Origin: Ureibacillus composti
GTDB lineage: Bacteria; Bacillota; Bacilli; Bacillales_A; Planococcaceae
Length of the DNA stretch: 64,000 nt
Assembly (NCBI GenBank): GCA_030348875.1
Contig: JAUCEP010000002.1
Coordinates: 699,001 to 763,000 of the forward strand
Reading direction: 5' to 3'
In this document: one piece after another, positions 1-8,113 of the stretch
Numbering within the stretch: the stretch's first letter is position 1
Layout: every line of letters begins with the position of its first letter
The notes under the pieces: model-generated
What the model was told of the DNA's origin: nothing
Database searches by the model: none
The model's input: the letters and a program-made list of their open reading frames with translations, nothing else
Made by a program: the position numbers and the translations under genes

Positions 1-1
1 G

Positions 2-610
2 CAAGTTTATTTCCACCCAGTATCAAGAAGTGCTGAAGTTGTTTTGAATCACATTTTAAAACGAGTGAAACAACTTAGTATAGAAGGATATCAATTTGCA
101 GTTGAACCAACTCATTTTAAGCCTTTCTTTAAAGGGCAAATCTCATTGGAAGATTATCTTTCATTAGATGAGTATATTTTGTACACCTACTTCCAATCAT
201 GGATGAAAGAAAAAGACCCAATATTAAGTGACTTATGTTCACGTTTTGTAAATAGAAATTTATTCAAATATGCTAATTTAAACCCTGAAGAAGATCCTGA
301 AAAGTTTAATCAGATAAAAAATCTTCTAGTAGAAGCAGGGATGGATCCTGATTATTATTTATATCATGATTGCACTTCTGATTTACCTTATGATTTTTAT
401 CGGCCAGGTGAAGAGAGCACACGAATTCCAATCTTTTTAGAAAAGCCAAATGGCGAGATACGTGAATTATCTCAGGAATCTCTCGTAGTAGATGCCATTG
501 CAGGCAGAATTAAAACAGATCATAAAGTTTATTATCCAAAAGAATTATTAAATAGGGGAAAAGGAAGCCATATTAAACAAGAACTATTAGAAGCTTTACG
601 TTCTAAATAG
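2..610 (+). CDS. ywfO: HD-domain phosphohydrolase, C-terminal part (YwfO-like)
   Basis: This is the 3' part of a gene that begins upstream of the window; the reading frame is open from base 2, giving about 202 residues. A TTG at 44 could be read as a start but the frame continues upstream without a break (QVYFHPVSRSAEVV), so the gene is truncated by the window edge. The tail resembles the C-terminal half of Bacillus YwfO, an HD-superfamily hydrolase; the HD metal motif itself would lie outside the window. Motifs seen include SDLPYDFYRPGEE and PNGEIRELSQES near the end. Its exact substrate is not evident here. It ends before a bidirectional terminator and faces ywhB. Family assignment is from recognition of the sequence and from the neighbouring ywhB and ywhD. 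Confidence 0.75.
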   Translation, partial: QVYFHPVSRSAEVVLNHILKRVKQLSIEGYQFAVEPTHFKPFFKGQISLEDYLSLDEYILYTYFQSWMKEKDPILSDLCSRFVNRNLFKYANLNPEEDPEKFNQIKNLLVEAGMDPDYYLYHDCTSDLPYDFYRPGEESTRIPIFLEKPNGEIRELSQESLVVDAIAGRIKTDHKVYYPKELLNRGKGSHIKQELLEALRSK

Positions 611-635
611 GTGTTTCCTTTGCTTTTTAAAATGA

Positions 636-685
636 AAAACAGTAGACGCACTCATTATACTTCTCACGAGTTGGTCTACTGTTTT
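636..685. terminator. Bidirectional terminator between ywfO and ywhB
   Basis: AAAACAGTAGAC at 636-647 pairs with GTCTACTGTTTT at 674-685. Runs of A before and T after the stem fit termination in both directions, serving the convergent ywfO (+) and ywhB (-). Confidence 0.75.
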
Positions 686-710
686 AGGGCTTTAAATTTT
701 TTCTAACTTA

Positions 711-896
711 TTATTTATCGATTTGACGTACGCCACCAGTAGCGTAATGTGACTTCGACATTTCTTCAATCACAATTGTTACTGCCTCTGGTTTAGTGTT
801 AACTGTTTCTACAACAGCTTCTGTTACTTTTTCAACTAATGCTTTTTTCTGTTCTTCTGTACGACCTTCAAGTAGTTTAACTGTTACGATTGGCAT
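711..896 (-). CDS. ywhB: 4-oxalocrotonate tautomerase-like protein (YwhB)
   Basis: A 61-residue protein of the 4-oxalocrotonate tautomerase family, which forms small oligomers and uses the amino-terminal proline as catalytic base. The sequence begins Met-Pro-Ile-Val-Thr-Val, so Pro1 is present once Met is removed. An arginine in LLEGRTEEQK at about residue 12 matches the family. A strong ribosome site, AAGGAGG, lies about eight bases upstream on the minus strand and fixes the start. In B. subtilis ywhB also sits beside ywhD. The physiological substrate of YwhB is not known, and an isolated tautomerase like this is not proof of aromatic degradation. Confidence 0.85.
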   Translation of the reverse strand: MPIVTVKLLEGRTEEQKKALVEKVTEAVVETVNTKPEAVTIVIEEMSKSHYATGGVRQIDK

Positions 897-967
897 CTTG
901 CATCCTCCTTAGTGGATAAGAGTAGTGTATATTCATTATAATAGGCATAAATGGAGGTATTTACAAT

Positions 968-1486
968 ATGGCAAATGAAGAAAAACCAAAACAAAAGATG
1001 GGCTTTACCATTATTAAAGATGATCCAACTGATGGACATAAAGGATATGGGATCGGATCATTGTCTCTTGAAAACGTATCACCTGTATTTATCGATATAG
1101 AAGAGAAGCGTGCATTTATTGATATTGGTGCAATGCATGCGAAAAGTGACATTGAACGCGGAATTAAATTTACCATGAACCGTGAAGACTCAGAAGGTGG
1201 AAAACCTTACTGGCTAGTATGGGTTACGATTGATTTCAATGAAGCAGGCCCATACTTTGCGGGAGTTACAGCTTGTGAAATGGTTGTAAATCGTGAAAAA
1301 CGTCGTGGATATAAAATTTTAGCTGACCATGTTAATAGAATGGATAAGTCAATGAAGCGAAGAATTCTTGTAGATAATATGGATGATTCTTCTAAAAAAG
1401 TTTTAGCTGAATTTTTGCAATCTCATAATCAAGAAATGTGGAACCGCAGCAGTGAACAGTTAAAACAAGAATTAGCTGTTGAATAG
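968..1486 (+). CDS. ywhD: YwhD family protein, unknown function
   Basis: A 172-residue soluble protein matching Bacillus YwhD in length and sequence. It has no signal peptide or membrane segment. The N-terminal part is charged and Lys-rich; the middle (DIGAMHAKSDIERGIKF, WVTIDFNEAGPYFAG) is typical of this uncharacterised family. GGAGG at 953-957 supports the ATG start. It is transcribed divergently from ywhB with about 70 bases between them, so the two promoters must be close together. It is followed by a 425-bp gap that holds a possible small RNA. No function is proposed. Confidence 0.8.
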   Translation: MANEEKPKQKMGFTIIKDDPTDGHKGYGIGSLSLENVSPVFIDIEEKRAFIDIGAMHAKSDIERGIKFTMNREDSEGGKPYWLVWVTIDFNEAGPYFAGVTACEMVVNREKRRGYKILADHVNRMDKSMKRRILVDNMDDSSKKVLAEFLQSHNQEMWNRSSEQLKQELAVE

Positions 1487-1630
1487 TTGATTAAGGGTTG
1501 AATTAGAGGTTTTAGATAAAGATTTATTTGTGGTAAAATGTGGTTTTGCTGTGACGTCAATACCATTTAGGTAAAAATTTATTATATGTGGATAATTTGT
1601 GACAATTCTTTGTTGCATTTAGAACCTTAT

Positions 1631-1644
1631 TGAAAGTGTTTTCA
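1631..1644. promoter_or_regulatory. cre-like palindrome
   Basis: TGAAAGTGTTTTCA matches 13 of 14 positions of the CcpA cre consensus TGWAANCGNTNWCA; the central C is T. It lies ahead of the structured stretch at 1690-1829 rather than ahead of a gene, so its target is uncertain. Confidence 0.35.
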
Positions 1645-1689
1645 AAAAAAAGTAAACTGAGACTAAGCTTGCAGTAGTAAGCTAGGACA

Positions 1690-1829
1690 ATTGGCGGAAC
1701 GATAAGCTTGAGAGTTAAGCGGCATTTGATTTTCCCAAGCCAGATGCCCCATGATTCTCGGGCTTAGCGCTCGCCATAAAAAAGCTCTTTCTTATCTCCG
1801 GATTTCTCCGGTTAAGAAAGAGCTTTTTT
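1690..1829 (+). ncRNA. Candidate structured RNA ending in a terminator
   Basis: The convergent gap between ywhD and pbpG (1487-1911) has no open frame but holds a long imperfect hairpin. TAAGCTTGAG near 1702 pairs with CTCGGGCTTA near 1757 with two G-U pairs. An inner GGCAT/ATGCC stem and an outer GGCG/CGCC stem extend it. It runs directly into the terminator at 1778-1829. The G-U pairs work only for plus-strand RNA. This could be a small RNA, the 3' end of the ywhD message, or a dispersed repeat of the hairpin family seen between atpG and atpD. No known RNA family was recognised. Confidence 0.4.
1778..1829. terminator. Bidirectional terminator between ywhD and pbpG
   Basis: AAAAAAGCTCTTTCTTA pairs with TAAGAAAGAGCTTTTTT around an inner CCGGA/TCCGG hairpin. 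The A and T tracts make it work in both directions for the convergent genes. Confidence 0.85.
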
Positions 1830-1911
1830 AATGTTATATAAATTGTTTTCAGATCTTGTTTAGAACTTTTAGATGAAAGTGGCACTTCATCTTTTAGAAA
1901 CCTTGACTGAG

Positions 1912-3975
1912 TTATCCACCGAAAAATCCATTAAACGACTCAAAAGGGAAGAGGTCTAAGAAATTTCCCCAACCACGATCTTCTTTAAAGAACTCGATGT
2001 CCGTACATTTTTGAGTAGGTACTTCTTCGGCTTTCACGTAAACAAGTCGTTGTTTAGGACATGCATCCGTTGCAAGTTTTCCTGTTTCGATGTCCACTAC
2101 AACCCCTTCAACCCCTTCTGGAGCTTCAAAATTCTCATTGGCTGTCCCGGCATTTACCGTTTCCATAAATTCAATCCAAACTTTTTTAGCTGCAGACATT
2201 TCTGAGGAGACAGATAACTGTTTCCCTTGATCATAGCCATTCCAAACACCTGCCGAAATACTAGGGGAGAAGCCAACAATCCACTGATCGCTTATCGTAG
2301 AACCAGATTTTGCAGCATACGTGTGCGTCATACGTGGGCGAATGGATACACCAGTAGATGGTGAATAATCACTAAACACAGGATCGAACATTCCTGTCAT
2401 TAGTTCAGTTAAGATGAAGGCATTTTCCTCAGAAATGATTTGTTCCTCAGAAGGTCCTTCATATTCGTAAACAACATCGCCATTTGAATCCTCAATGGAT
2501 AAAATAGTCGTTGCTTTACGTTCCTGACCACCCGCAGCAATGGTATTGTAGGCATTTGTTAATGTATAAAGTGAATTTTCAATTGTTCCTAATGCAATAG
2601 ATGGATTATCTTTTTCCGTAGAGTTTAAGTTAAAGCGTTGTAACATATCTCGGAATGAATCATATCCAATTTCCTCTAAGGTTTTCACAGCATAAATATT
2701 ATCTGATATAGCAATTGCTTGAGCCATTGACATTGCGTTATCAGCGAATTGGCCGTTTACGTTTTGTGGTTTATAGGTTGATCGACCATTATCATACGTA
2801 AAGATAGTTTCTCCCACATCTAAATAGGTAAGTGGAGAAAAACCTTTTTCAAGAGCTGCTGCATATAAAATTGGTTTAATGGATGAACCCGGTTGGCGTA
2901 CTGCCTGAGTTACTCGGTTAAAAGGGCTAGTCCCATAATCACGGCCGCCAACTAAAGCGGTAACTTGACCTGTCTTAACATCCATACTGACAAAACCAAC
3001 TTGTAAATCACCTTCTGGCATATTTTTTGCGACAGCTTCTTCAGCTGCTTTTTGGTGGGCTTGGTTTAAGGTCGTCTTGATGACCCATCCACCTTCACCG
3101 ATATTCATATGTTTTTTTTCTAAAATGTCAGTTGCTTCTTGCCAAACAACATCTAAGAAATATGGAGCTATTGTTTTGGAGGATAAGAACTCCTCGTTTT
3201 TCATTACAATTTCCTCTGTTACAGCACGTTCTTTTTCAGCTGAAGAGATGATTTTCTGATTTTCCATTAATCCTAAAATTAGTTGTTGTCGGCCTGTAGC
3301 TTTTTCTAAATCAATAATAGGTGAATAAATGCTAGGACCTTTTGGAATACCAGCTAAAAGGGCTGATTCTGCTAATGTTAAATCACTTGCTGATTTCCCG
3401 AAATAATAGCGACTCGCTGCCTCAATTCCGTACATTCCATGACCATAGTTGACGGTATTTAAATAACCTTCAAGTATTTCATCTTTGTCATAAAAAATTT
3501 CAAGACGATATGCATAGAGTGCCTCGTAAATCTTTCGAGCCCAAGTTTTTTCATGAGTTAAATAAAGATTTCGTGCATATTGTTGTGTAAGTGTACTGGC
3601 ACCTTCTGCCATACTTCTTGTTTTTATATCTTTAAGTATTGCACCTGCAATACGCGAAAAATCAAAACCATTATGCTCATAAAAATCCTTATCTTCAACA
3701 GCGATGGTTGCTTTAACCAAATAAGGTGAGATATCATCGAGCTCTGTCCAATAACGTCTCTCAGAAACGAAGTGATCACCTATGGCATTCCCATTACTAT
3801 CTAAAAAAACAGATGCTTTCGGGACAGTAAGAGGTGGGGCACCAGCAATTTGAGCATATAAGCGTAATGATATGAATGACACAACAATTGCAGAAATTAT
3901 TGCAACAACTGTAAAAGCAATATTCCTAATCCGCTTTTGCCGCTTCTTTTGACGTATATAGCTTTTTCTTTTCAA
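1912..3975 (-). CDS. pbpG: Bifunctional penicillin-binding protein (PbpG-like, class A)
   Basis: A 687-residue class A PBP that polymerises and cross-links peptidoglycan outside the membrane. After a basic cytoplasmic tail, one membrane segment spans about residues 19-43. The GT51 transglycosylase domain follows, with catalytic Glu94 in EDKDFYEH and TLTQQ at 128-132. The transpeptidase domain has SSIK with active Ser364, SDN at 424-426 and KSG at 556-558. The length is close to B. subtilis PbpG (YwhE, about 690 aa), which sits next to speB in that genome and is made in the forespore under sigma F. The sporulation role here is inferred from that synteny; a general PBP1a-type role cannot be excluded. 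A GT-rich ribosome site lies upstream of the ATG on the minus strand. It is divergent from speB across a 376-bp gap. Confidence 0.85.
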   Translation of the reverse strand: MKRKSYIRQKKRQKRIRNIAFTVVAIISAIVVSFISLRLYAQIAGAPPLTVPKASVFLDSNGNAIGDHFVSERRYWTELDDISPYLVKATIAVEDKDFYEHNGFDFSRIAGAILKDIKTRSMAEGASTLTQQYARNLYLTHEKTWARKIYEALYAYRLEIFYDKDEILEGYLNTVNYGHGMYGIEAASRYYFGKSASDLTLAESALLAGIPKGPSIYSPIIDLEKATGRQQLILGLMENQKIISSAEKERAVTEEIVMKNEEFLSSKTIAPYFLDVVWQEATDILEKKHMNIGEGGWVIKTTLNQAHQKAAEEAVAKNMPEGDLQVGFVSMDVKTGQVTALVGGRDYGTSPFNRVTQAVRQPGSSIKPILYAAALEKGFSPLTYLDVGETIFTYDNGRSTYKPQNVNGQFADNAMSMAQAIAISDNIYAVKTLEEIGYDSFRDMLQRFNLNSTEKDNPSIALGTIENSLYTLTNAYNTIAAGGQERKATTILSIEDSNGDVVYEYEGPSEEQIISEENAFILTELMTGMFDPVFSDYSPSTGVSIRPRMTHTYAAKSGSTISDQWIVGFSPSISAGVWNGYDQGKQLSVSSEMSAAKKVWIEFMETVNAGTANENFEAPEGVEGVVVDIETGKLATDACPKQRLVYVKAEEVPTQKCTDIEFFKEDRGWGNFLDLFPFESFNGFFGG

Positions 3976-4351
3976 CCGAAATCACCTCTAATCCTCGAAT
4001 TACCCTATAGTATGTACTTATAAATAACCGTTTAATCGAAATTATACATAAAAAAACTGTTGCACTTTGTCTAAAAACATCTATACTTTTTTCGTACTGC
4101 ATAAAACAATTACGTAATAGCGCAAATAAGGTTTCAAAAGCGCTCTGTGGCAATGATTGGGATATTCAATCTTTCCGTTTATTTAAATGGTTAGAAACAA
4201 AAACTAATGATGCCAATAATCATTCGTTTCGGAATTTACTATAATTATGTAAATGAACAACGAAAATTGTTAAATTTTGCACTGTTTTTGAAATGAATAG
4301 GATATGATGTTTTTAGCATGTAATGAAAAATAAATGTTGTAGGTGAATGAA
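3976..4351. other. Divergent intergenic region pbpG/speB
   Basis: AT-rich gap of 376 bp that must hold both divergent promoters. I see no open frame worth calling. No convincing sigma A pair was found: TTGCAC (4277) and TATGAT (4303) are 20 bases apart, which is too wide to be firm. Confidence 0.4.
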
Positions 4352-5224
4352 ATGAGATTTGATGAAACATATTCTGGTAACGTATTTATTAAAAGTCATC
4401 CTAATTACGAAGAATCTAAGGCAGTTCTTTATGGAATGCCAATGGACTGGACAGTAAGCTATCGACCTGGTTCTCGTTTTGGCCCAGCTCGTATTCGAGA
4501 AGTTTCAATTGGGTTAGAAGAGTATAGTTTATATTTAGACCGTGAATTAGATGAAGTGAAATACTTTGATGCAGGAGATATTCCACTTCCGTTTGGAAAT
4601 CCAGAAAAATCATTAAAAGAAATTAAAGAGTTCGTAAGAAAAGTATTAGCTGATGGAAAAGTTCCAATTGGGATGGGAGGAGAACACTTAGTTTCTCTAC
4701 CTGTCATGGAAGCGGTGTATGAAAAATACAATGACCTAGCTATTATCCATTTTGATGCTCATACAGATTTACGAACTGATTATGAAGGTGAACCATATTC
4801 TCATGCGACACCTATCCGAAAAATTGCAGACCATATTGGGCCGAAAAATGTATACTCATTTGGGATTCGTTCAGGAATGAAGGAAGAGTTTGAGTGGGCA
4901 AAAGAAAACGGAATGCATATTTCACCATTTGAAGTGTTAGAGCCATTGAAAGAAGTATTACCAACATTAGCCGGACGAAATGTGTATGTAACGATCGATA
5001 TCGATGTATTAGACCCTGCACATGCACCAGGAACAGGTACGGTAGATGCTGGTGGTATTACATCGAAAGAATTACTAGCCTCTATTCATGAAATTGCACG
5101 TAGTGGTGTGAACGTAGTTGGATTTGACTTAGTGGAAGTTGCACCAGTTTACGACAACTCAGAAATGACTGCGAATACAGCGTCGAAACTTATAAGAGAA
5201 ATGATTCTTGGTTGGGTGAAATAA
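4352..5224 (+). CDS. speB: Agmatinase
   Basis: A 290-residue ureohydrolase that cleaves agmatine to putrescine and urea in the cytoplasm, the second step of polyamine synthesis from arginine. Manganese-binding motifs are all visible: GMGGEH, DAHTDLR and DIDVLDPAHAPGTGT. Sequence and length agree closely with B. subtilis SpeB. A GTG at 4343 is in frame, but it lies inside the AGGTG ribosome site at 4341-4345, so ATG at 4352 is the better start. In B. subtilis speE usually precedes speB; here the gene stands alone after the divergent pbpG. The last codons are repeated, with synonymous changes, just downstream. Confidence 0.95.
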   Translation: MRFDETYSGNVFIKSHPNYEESKAVLYGMPMDWTVSYRPGSRFGPARIREVSIGLEEYSLYLDRELDEVKYFDAGDIPLPFGNPEKSLKEIKEFVRKVLADGKVPIGMGGEHLVSLPVMEAVYEKYNDLAIIHFDAHTDLRTDYEGEPYSHATPIRKIADHIGPKNVYSFGIRSGMKEEFEWAKENGMHISPFEVLEPLKEVLPTLAGRNVYVTIDIDVLDPAHAPGTGTVDAGGITSKELLASIHEIARSGVNVVGFDLVEVAPVYDNSEMTANTASKLIREMILGWVK

Positions 5225-5249
5225 CACCATTTAAAAAGAGGTTCTTGAT

Positions 5250-5329
5250 ATCGCCACGAAAGCGTAGCGCCAGTGGTGAATACGGCAAGTAAATTAATTC
5301 GCGAGATGATTCTTGGTTGGGTGAAGTAA
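5250..5329 (+). pseudogene. Remnant of a second speB 3' end fused to a repeat hairpin
   Basis: Bases 5279-5329 encode NTASKLIREMILGWVK plus stop, identical in protein to the end of speB. The codons differ at many third positions (for example AGT for TCG, TTA for CTT), so this is not a fresh tandem copy. Just upstream, bases about 5256-5287 resemble the hairpin at 33845-33876 (24 of 32 positions alike). No start or upstream coding sequence is present. It looks like a leftover of a diverged speB allele after recombination. Confidence 0.7.
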
Positions 5330-5369
5330 GACATTAATCCTTCAATTACTTGAAGAATTCTCGCTTAAT

Positions 5370-5410
5370 AAAAAAGCATGGAAAACATAAACGTTTTCCA
5401 TGCTTTTTTA
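5370..5410 (+). terminator. Rho-independent terminator after speB
   Basis: AAAAAAGCATGGAAAAC pairs perfectly with GTTTTCCATGCTTTTTT around an ATAAAC loop. It lies downstream of the speB remnant, so it would end transcripts of the intact gene. Confidence 0.9.
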
Positions 5411-5544
5411 TTCTAAAAGAAACTTAATTTGGAAAGCCTTCTATTATTGATTCTAAAAAGCTACACGTTCTAGAAAAATAAATTGATTGATTATTAATGG
5501 ATTACTTTGAATTTATTCTGAAAATTCGCTCATATAGTTGTATC

Positions 5545-5574
5545 TTGATAAATATGGAGGAATCATCCTATAAT
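5545..5574 (+). promoter_or_regulatory. Sigma A promoter for ywiB-argS
   Basis: TTGATA (5545-5550) and TATAAT (5569-5574) are 18 bases apart. The -10 lies inside an inverted repeat CCTATAA/TTATAGG (5567-5588), which could be an operator or a leader hairpin. Confidence 0.55.
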
Positions 5575-5615
5575 ATAAAGGTTATAGGAATGCACGAAGG
5601 AGTAGACCACTTAAA

Positions 5616-6056
5616 ATGAACACCGCACAGAAAAATGTAAAAATTAAATTAAATTCAACGATTCATCCAGTTGATGGAGAACTTGAATCATATGAGTTGT
5701 GGCTACAAGGATCCTTAATCCAAAAATCCGGGAAAACTTTTTTGAGATACGAAGAAGTTTTGGATGAAAAAACAATCCAAACAACAGTAAAAATGGATAA
5801 AGAAAATGCGCTTATTTTGCGAAGTGGTGGAGTAAAAATGCGCTTACCATTTAGTTCGATACAAGATGAGCACGGCCACTATGATACTCAATTTGGGGCA
5901 CTACCAATCGTTACAAAAACACATCAATTAAGTCATGAGCATCATGAAAATGATTTATTCAATGGTCAATTTAACGTTAATTACGATTTAATTATAGGCG
6001 GACAATCTGTTGGAAACTATAAGTTGGAAATAAATTATTCGGAGGTACGAGTATGA
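5616..6056 (+). CDS. ywiB: DUF1934 family beta-barrel protein (YwiB)
   Basis: A 146-residue protein like Bacillus YwiB (DUF1934). Proteins of this family are small calycin-like beta barrels of unknown function that sit next to argS in many Bacilli. Alternating hydrophobic and polar residues without a signal peptide fit a cytoplasmic beta-rich fold; GGVKMRLPF and [10 protein letters not shown] resemble family motifs. GAAGGAG lies 12 bases before the ATG. Its stop overlaps the argS start by four bases (ATGA), so the two are translationally coupled and probably cotranscribed from the promoter at 5545. No catalytic role is claimed. Confidence 0.8.
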   Translation: MNTAQKNVKIKLNSTIHPVDGELESYELWLQGSLIQKSGKTFLRYEEVLDEKTIQTTVKMDKENALILRSGGVKMRLPFSSIQDEHGHYDTQFGALPIVTKTHQLSHEHHENDLFNGQFNVNYDLIIGGQSVGNYKLEINYSEVRV

Positions 6057-7720
6057 ACGCGGTAGAACAATTGCAACAATCTATTAAAGAGGTTCTTGCA
6101 GCTGCAGTAAAAAAAGCAGGCTTAGTAGATGATGGAGCAGAGTATAACATTCACATTGAAACACCGAAAGATAAAGCAAATGGTGATTTTGCAACAAACT
6201 TAGCAATGCAACTAACAAAGCTTGCAAAAAAACCACCTAGAGCAATTGCTGAAGCTATTTTAGAAAATATTGAAACTGATGGGACAAGCATTGAAAAAAT
6301 TGAAATTGCTGGACCCGGTTTCATTAATATAACAGTAAAAAAAGACTTCTTAGCTGATGTGGTAAAAGCAGTTAAAGAACAAGGCGAAAATTATGGCCGT
6401 TCAAATACTGGAAACAGTGAAAAGGTTCAAGTGGAGTTCGTATCTGCTAACCCAACAGGAGACCTACACTTAGGGCATGCACGTGGGGCAGCTTACGGTG
6501 ATTCATTATGTAACGTTTTAGACTTTGCAGGTTTTGATGTCTCTCGTGAATACTACATTAACGATGCTGGAAATCAAATAAACAATCTCGCATACTCACT
6601 AGAAGCTCGTTATAAACAAGCATTAGGGTTAGATGCAGAAATGCCAGAAGACGGTTACCACGGTGCGGATATTATTGAAATTGCAAAAAAATTAGTTGAT
6701 GAGTTCGGCAATAGCATCTTAGAAAAATCAAGCGAAGAACGCTTCGAGTTTTTCCGTAAACACGGATTACGTTTAGAACTTGCAAAACTTCAAAATGACT
6801 TGGAGAACTTCCGTGTGAAATTTGATGTTTGGTATTCTGAAACGTCATTATATGAAAACGGGAAAATTGATGTAGCATTAGATAAATTAAAAGCAAATGG
6901 CCATGTTTATGAAGAAGACGGCGCGACTTGGTTCCGTTCAACAACATTTGGTGATGATAAAGACCGCGTACTTATTAAACAAGGTGGTTCTTACACTTAT
7001 TTAACACCTGATATTGCTTACCACGAAGATAAAATTAACCGTGGATTTGATAAATTAATCAATATTTGGGGTGCCGATCACCACGGATACATCCCACGTA
7101 TGAAAGCGGCAATCCAAGCACTAGGTTATGACCGTGACAAACTAGAAGTTGAAGTAATTCAAATGGTTCAACTTTATAAAAACGGTGAAAAGTACAAAAT
7201 GAGTAAACGTACAGGAAACGCCGTAACAATGCGTGAATTAGTAGAAGAAGTGGGTCTTGATGCGGTTCGCTATTACTTCGTGAAAACAGCTTGTGATTCA
7301 CATATGGATTTTGACTTAGATTTAGCTGTATCTCAATCAAACGAAAACCCAGTGTATTATGCACAATATGCACATGCGAGAATTTGTTCAATTATTCGTT
7401 CAGCTTCAGAACAAGGATTTGAAGCATCAATAGAAAATTTAAACTTACTAACTGCTGAAAAAGAAGTAGAAGTATTGAAAAAGGTAGGGGCGTTCCCTCA
7501 AATTGTTGCAGAAGCAGCAAAACACCGTACGCCACACCGTATTGCAAACTATATTCAAGAATTAGCGGCGTCATTCCATAGCTTCTACAATGCAGAGAAA
7601 GTAATTAATCCTGACAATAAAGAACTAACAGAATCACGTTTAGCATTAATCAATGCGGTACGAATTACTGTTGCAAACGCATTACGCCTAATCGGTGTTT
7701 CAGCTCCAGAAAAAATGTAA
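6053..7720 (+). CDS. argS: Arginyl-tRNA synthetase
   Basis: A 555-residue class I synthetase that charges tRNA-Arg in the cytoplasm. The N-terminal additional domain (about residues 1-110) is followed by the catalytic core, with a HIGH-type motif HLGHARG near residue 140. KMSKRTG lies near residue 383. A DALR anticodon-binding domain covers the C-terminal 120 residues, and the chain ends [11 protein letters not shown]. Length fits bacterial ArgS. GGAGG at 6042-6046 supports the ATG. It overlaps ywiB by four bases and is followed by a clear terminator, so ywiB-argS forms a two-gene operon. Confidence 0.97.
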   Translation: MNAVEQLQQSIKEVLAAAVKKAGLVDDGAEYNIHIETPKDKANGDFATNLAMQLTKLAKKPPRAIAEAILENIETDGTSIEKIEIAGPGFINITVKKDFLADVVKAVKEQGENYGRSNTGNSEKVQVEFVSANPTGDLHLGHARGAAYGDSLCNVLDFAGFDVSREYYINDAGNQINNLAYSLEARYKQALGLDAEMPEDGYHGADIIEIAKKLVDEFGNSILEKSSEERFEFFRKHGLRLELAKLQNDLENFRVKFDVWYSETSLYENGKIDVALDKLKANGHVYEEDGATWFRSTTFGDDKDRVLIKQGGSYTYLTPDIAYHEDKINRGFDKLINIWGADHHGYIPRMKAAIQALGYDRDKLEVEVIQMVQLYKNGEKYKMSKRTGNAVTMRELVEEVGLDAVRYYFVKTACDSHMDFDLDLAVSQSNENPVYYAQYAHARICSIIRSASEQGFEASIENLNLLTAEKEVEVLKKVGAFPQIVAEAAKHRTPHRIANYIQELAASFHSFYNAEKVINPDNKELTESRLALINAVRITVANALRLIGVSAPEKM

Positions 7721-7733
7721 TAAACAAAAATAC

Positions 7734-7766
7734 AACCAGTCTCCTTTAAATGGAGGCTGGTTTTTT
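7734..7766 (+). terminator. Rho-independent terminator after argS
   Basis: AACCAGTCTCC pairs with GGAGGCTGGTT and is followed by six T residues. Confidence 0.9.
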
Positions 7767-8113
7767 CGTATGGGCTTAAACAAAGTATCTTGGAATGTTA
7801 ATTACCCCAAATTGCCCATCTTTAACCGGTAATTTTATGAGAACCCGTACTCGTAATAAATTGCAAGTCGACAAATTTCATGCTTTTTTTGAATTTTCAT
7901 TTTTTGTTAAAATAATTATTTATCCCTTTGAAAGCCCTTCGTATCAACGTTTGTAAGGGATACCATACAATTCCTACAAAAAAACTTTGAAATTAACTAT
8001 TGACTATAAAATTATGAAAAAGTAAAATTGACTCATAGAAAATAGTAATTAAGTTGGGTTTTTTAGTAGGGATTAAAATTCATCCCTTATGATTGAAAGG
8101 TAGGTAAGTTTTT
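7767..8113. promoter_or_regulatory. Upstream region of the flavoprotein/ABC cluster with AGGGAT inverted repeats
   Basis: There is no gene in this 347-bp AT-rich stretch. TATCCCTT (about 7920) and AAGGGATA (about 7956) form an 8-bp inverted repeat. AGGGAT (8068-8073) and ATCCCT (8082-8087) form another close to the next start codon. They share the AGGGAT core and may be operator sites or leader hairpins. I recognised no riboswitch class here. Confidence 0.35.

Noticed and set aside
1961..3259. Plus-strand frames antisense to pbpG
   Set aside because: They are short, AT-biased shadows of a well supported PBP.
7767..8113. T-box or S-box riboswitch ahead of the flavoprotein gene
   Set aside because: Neither the T-box TGGNACCGCG-type block nor the S-box core was found, only simple inverted repeats.
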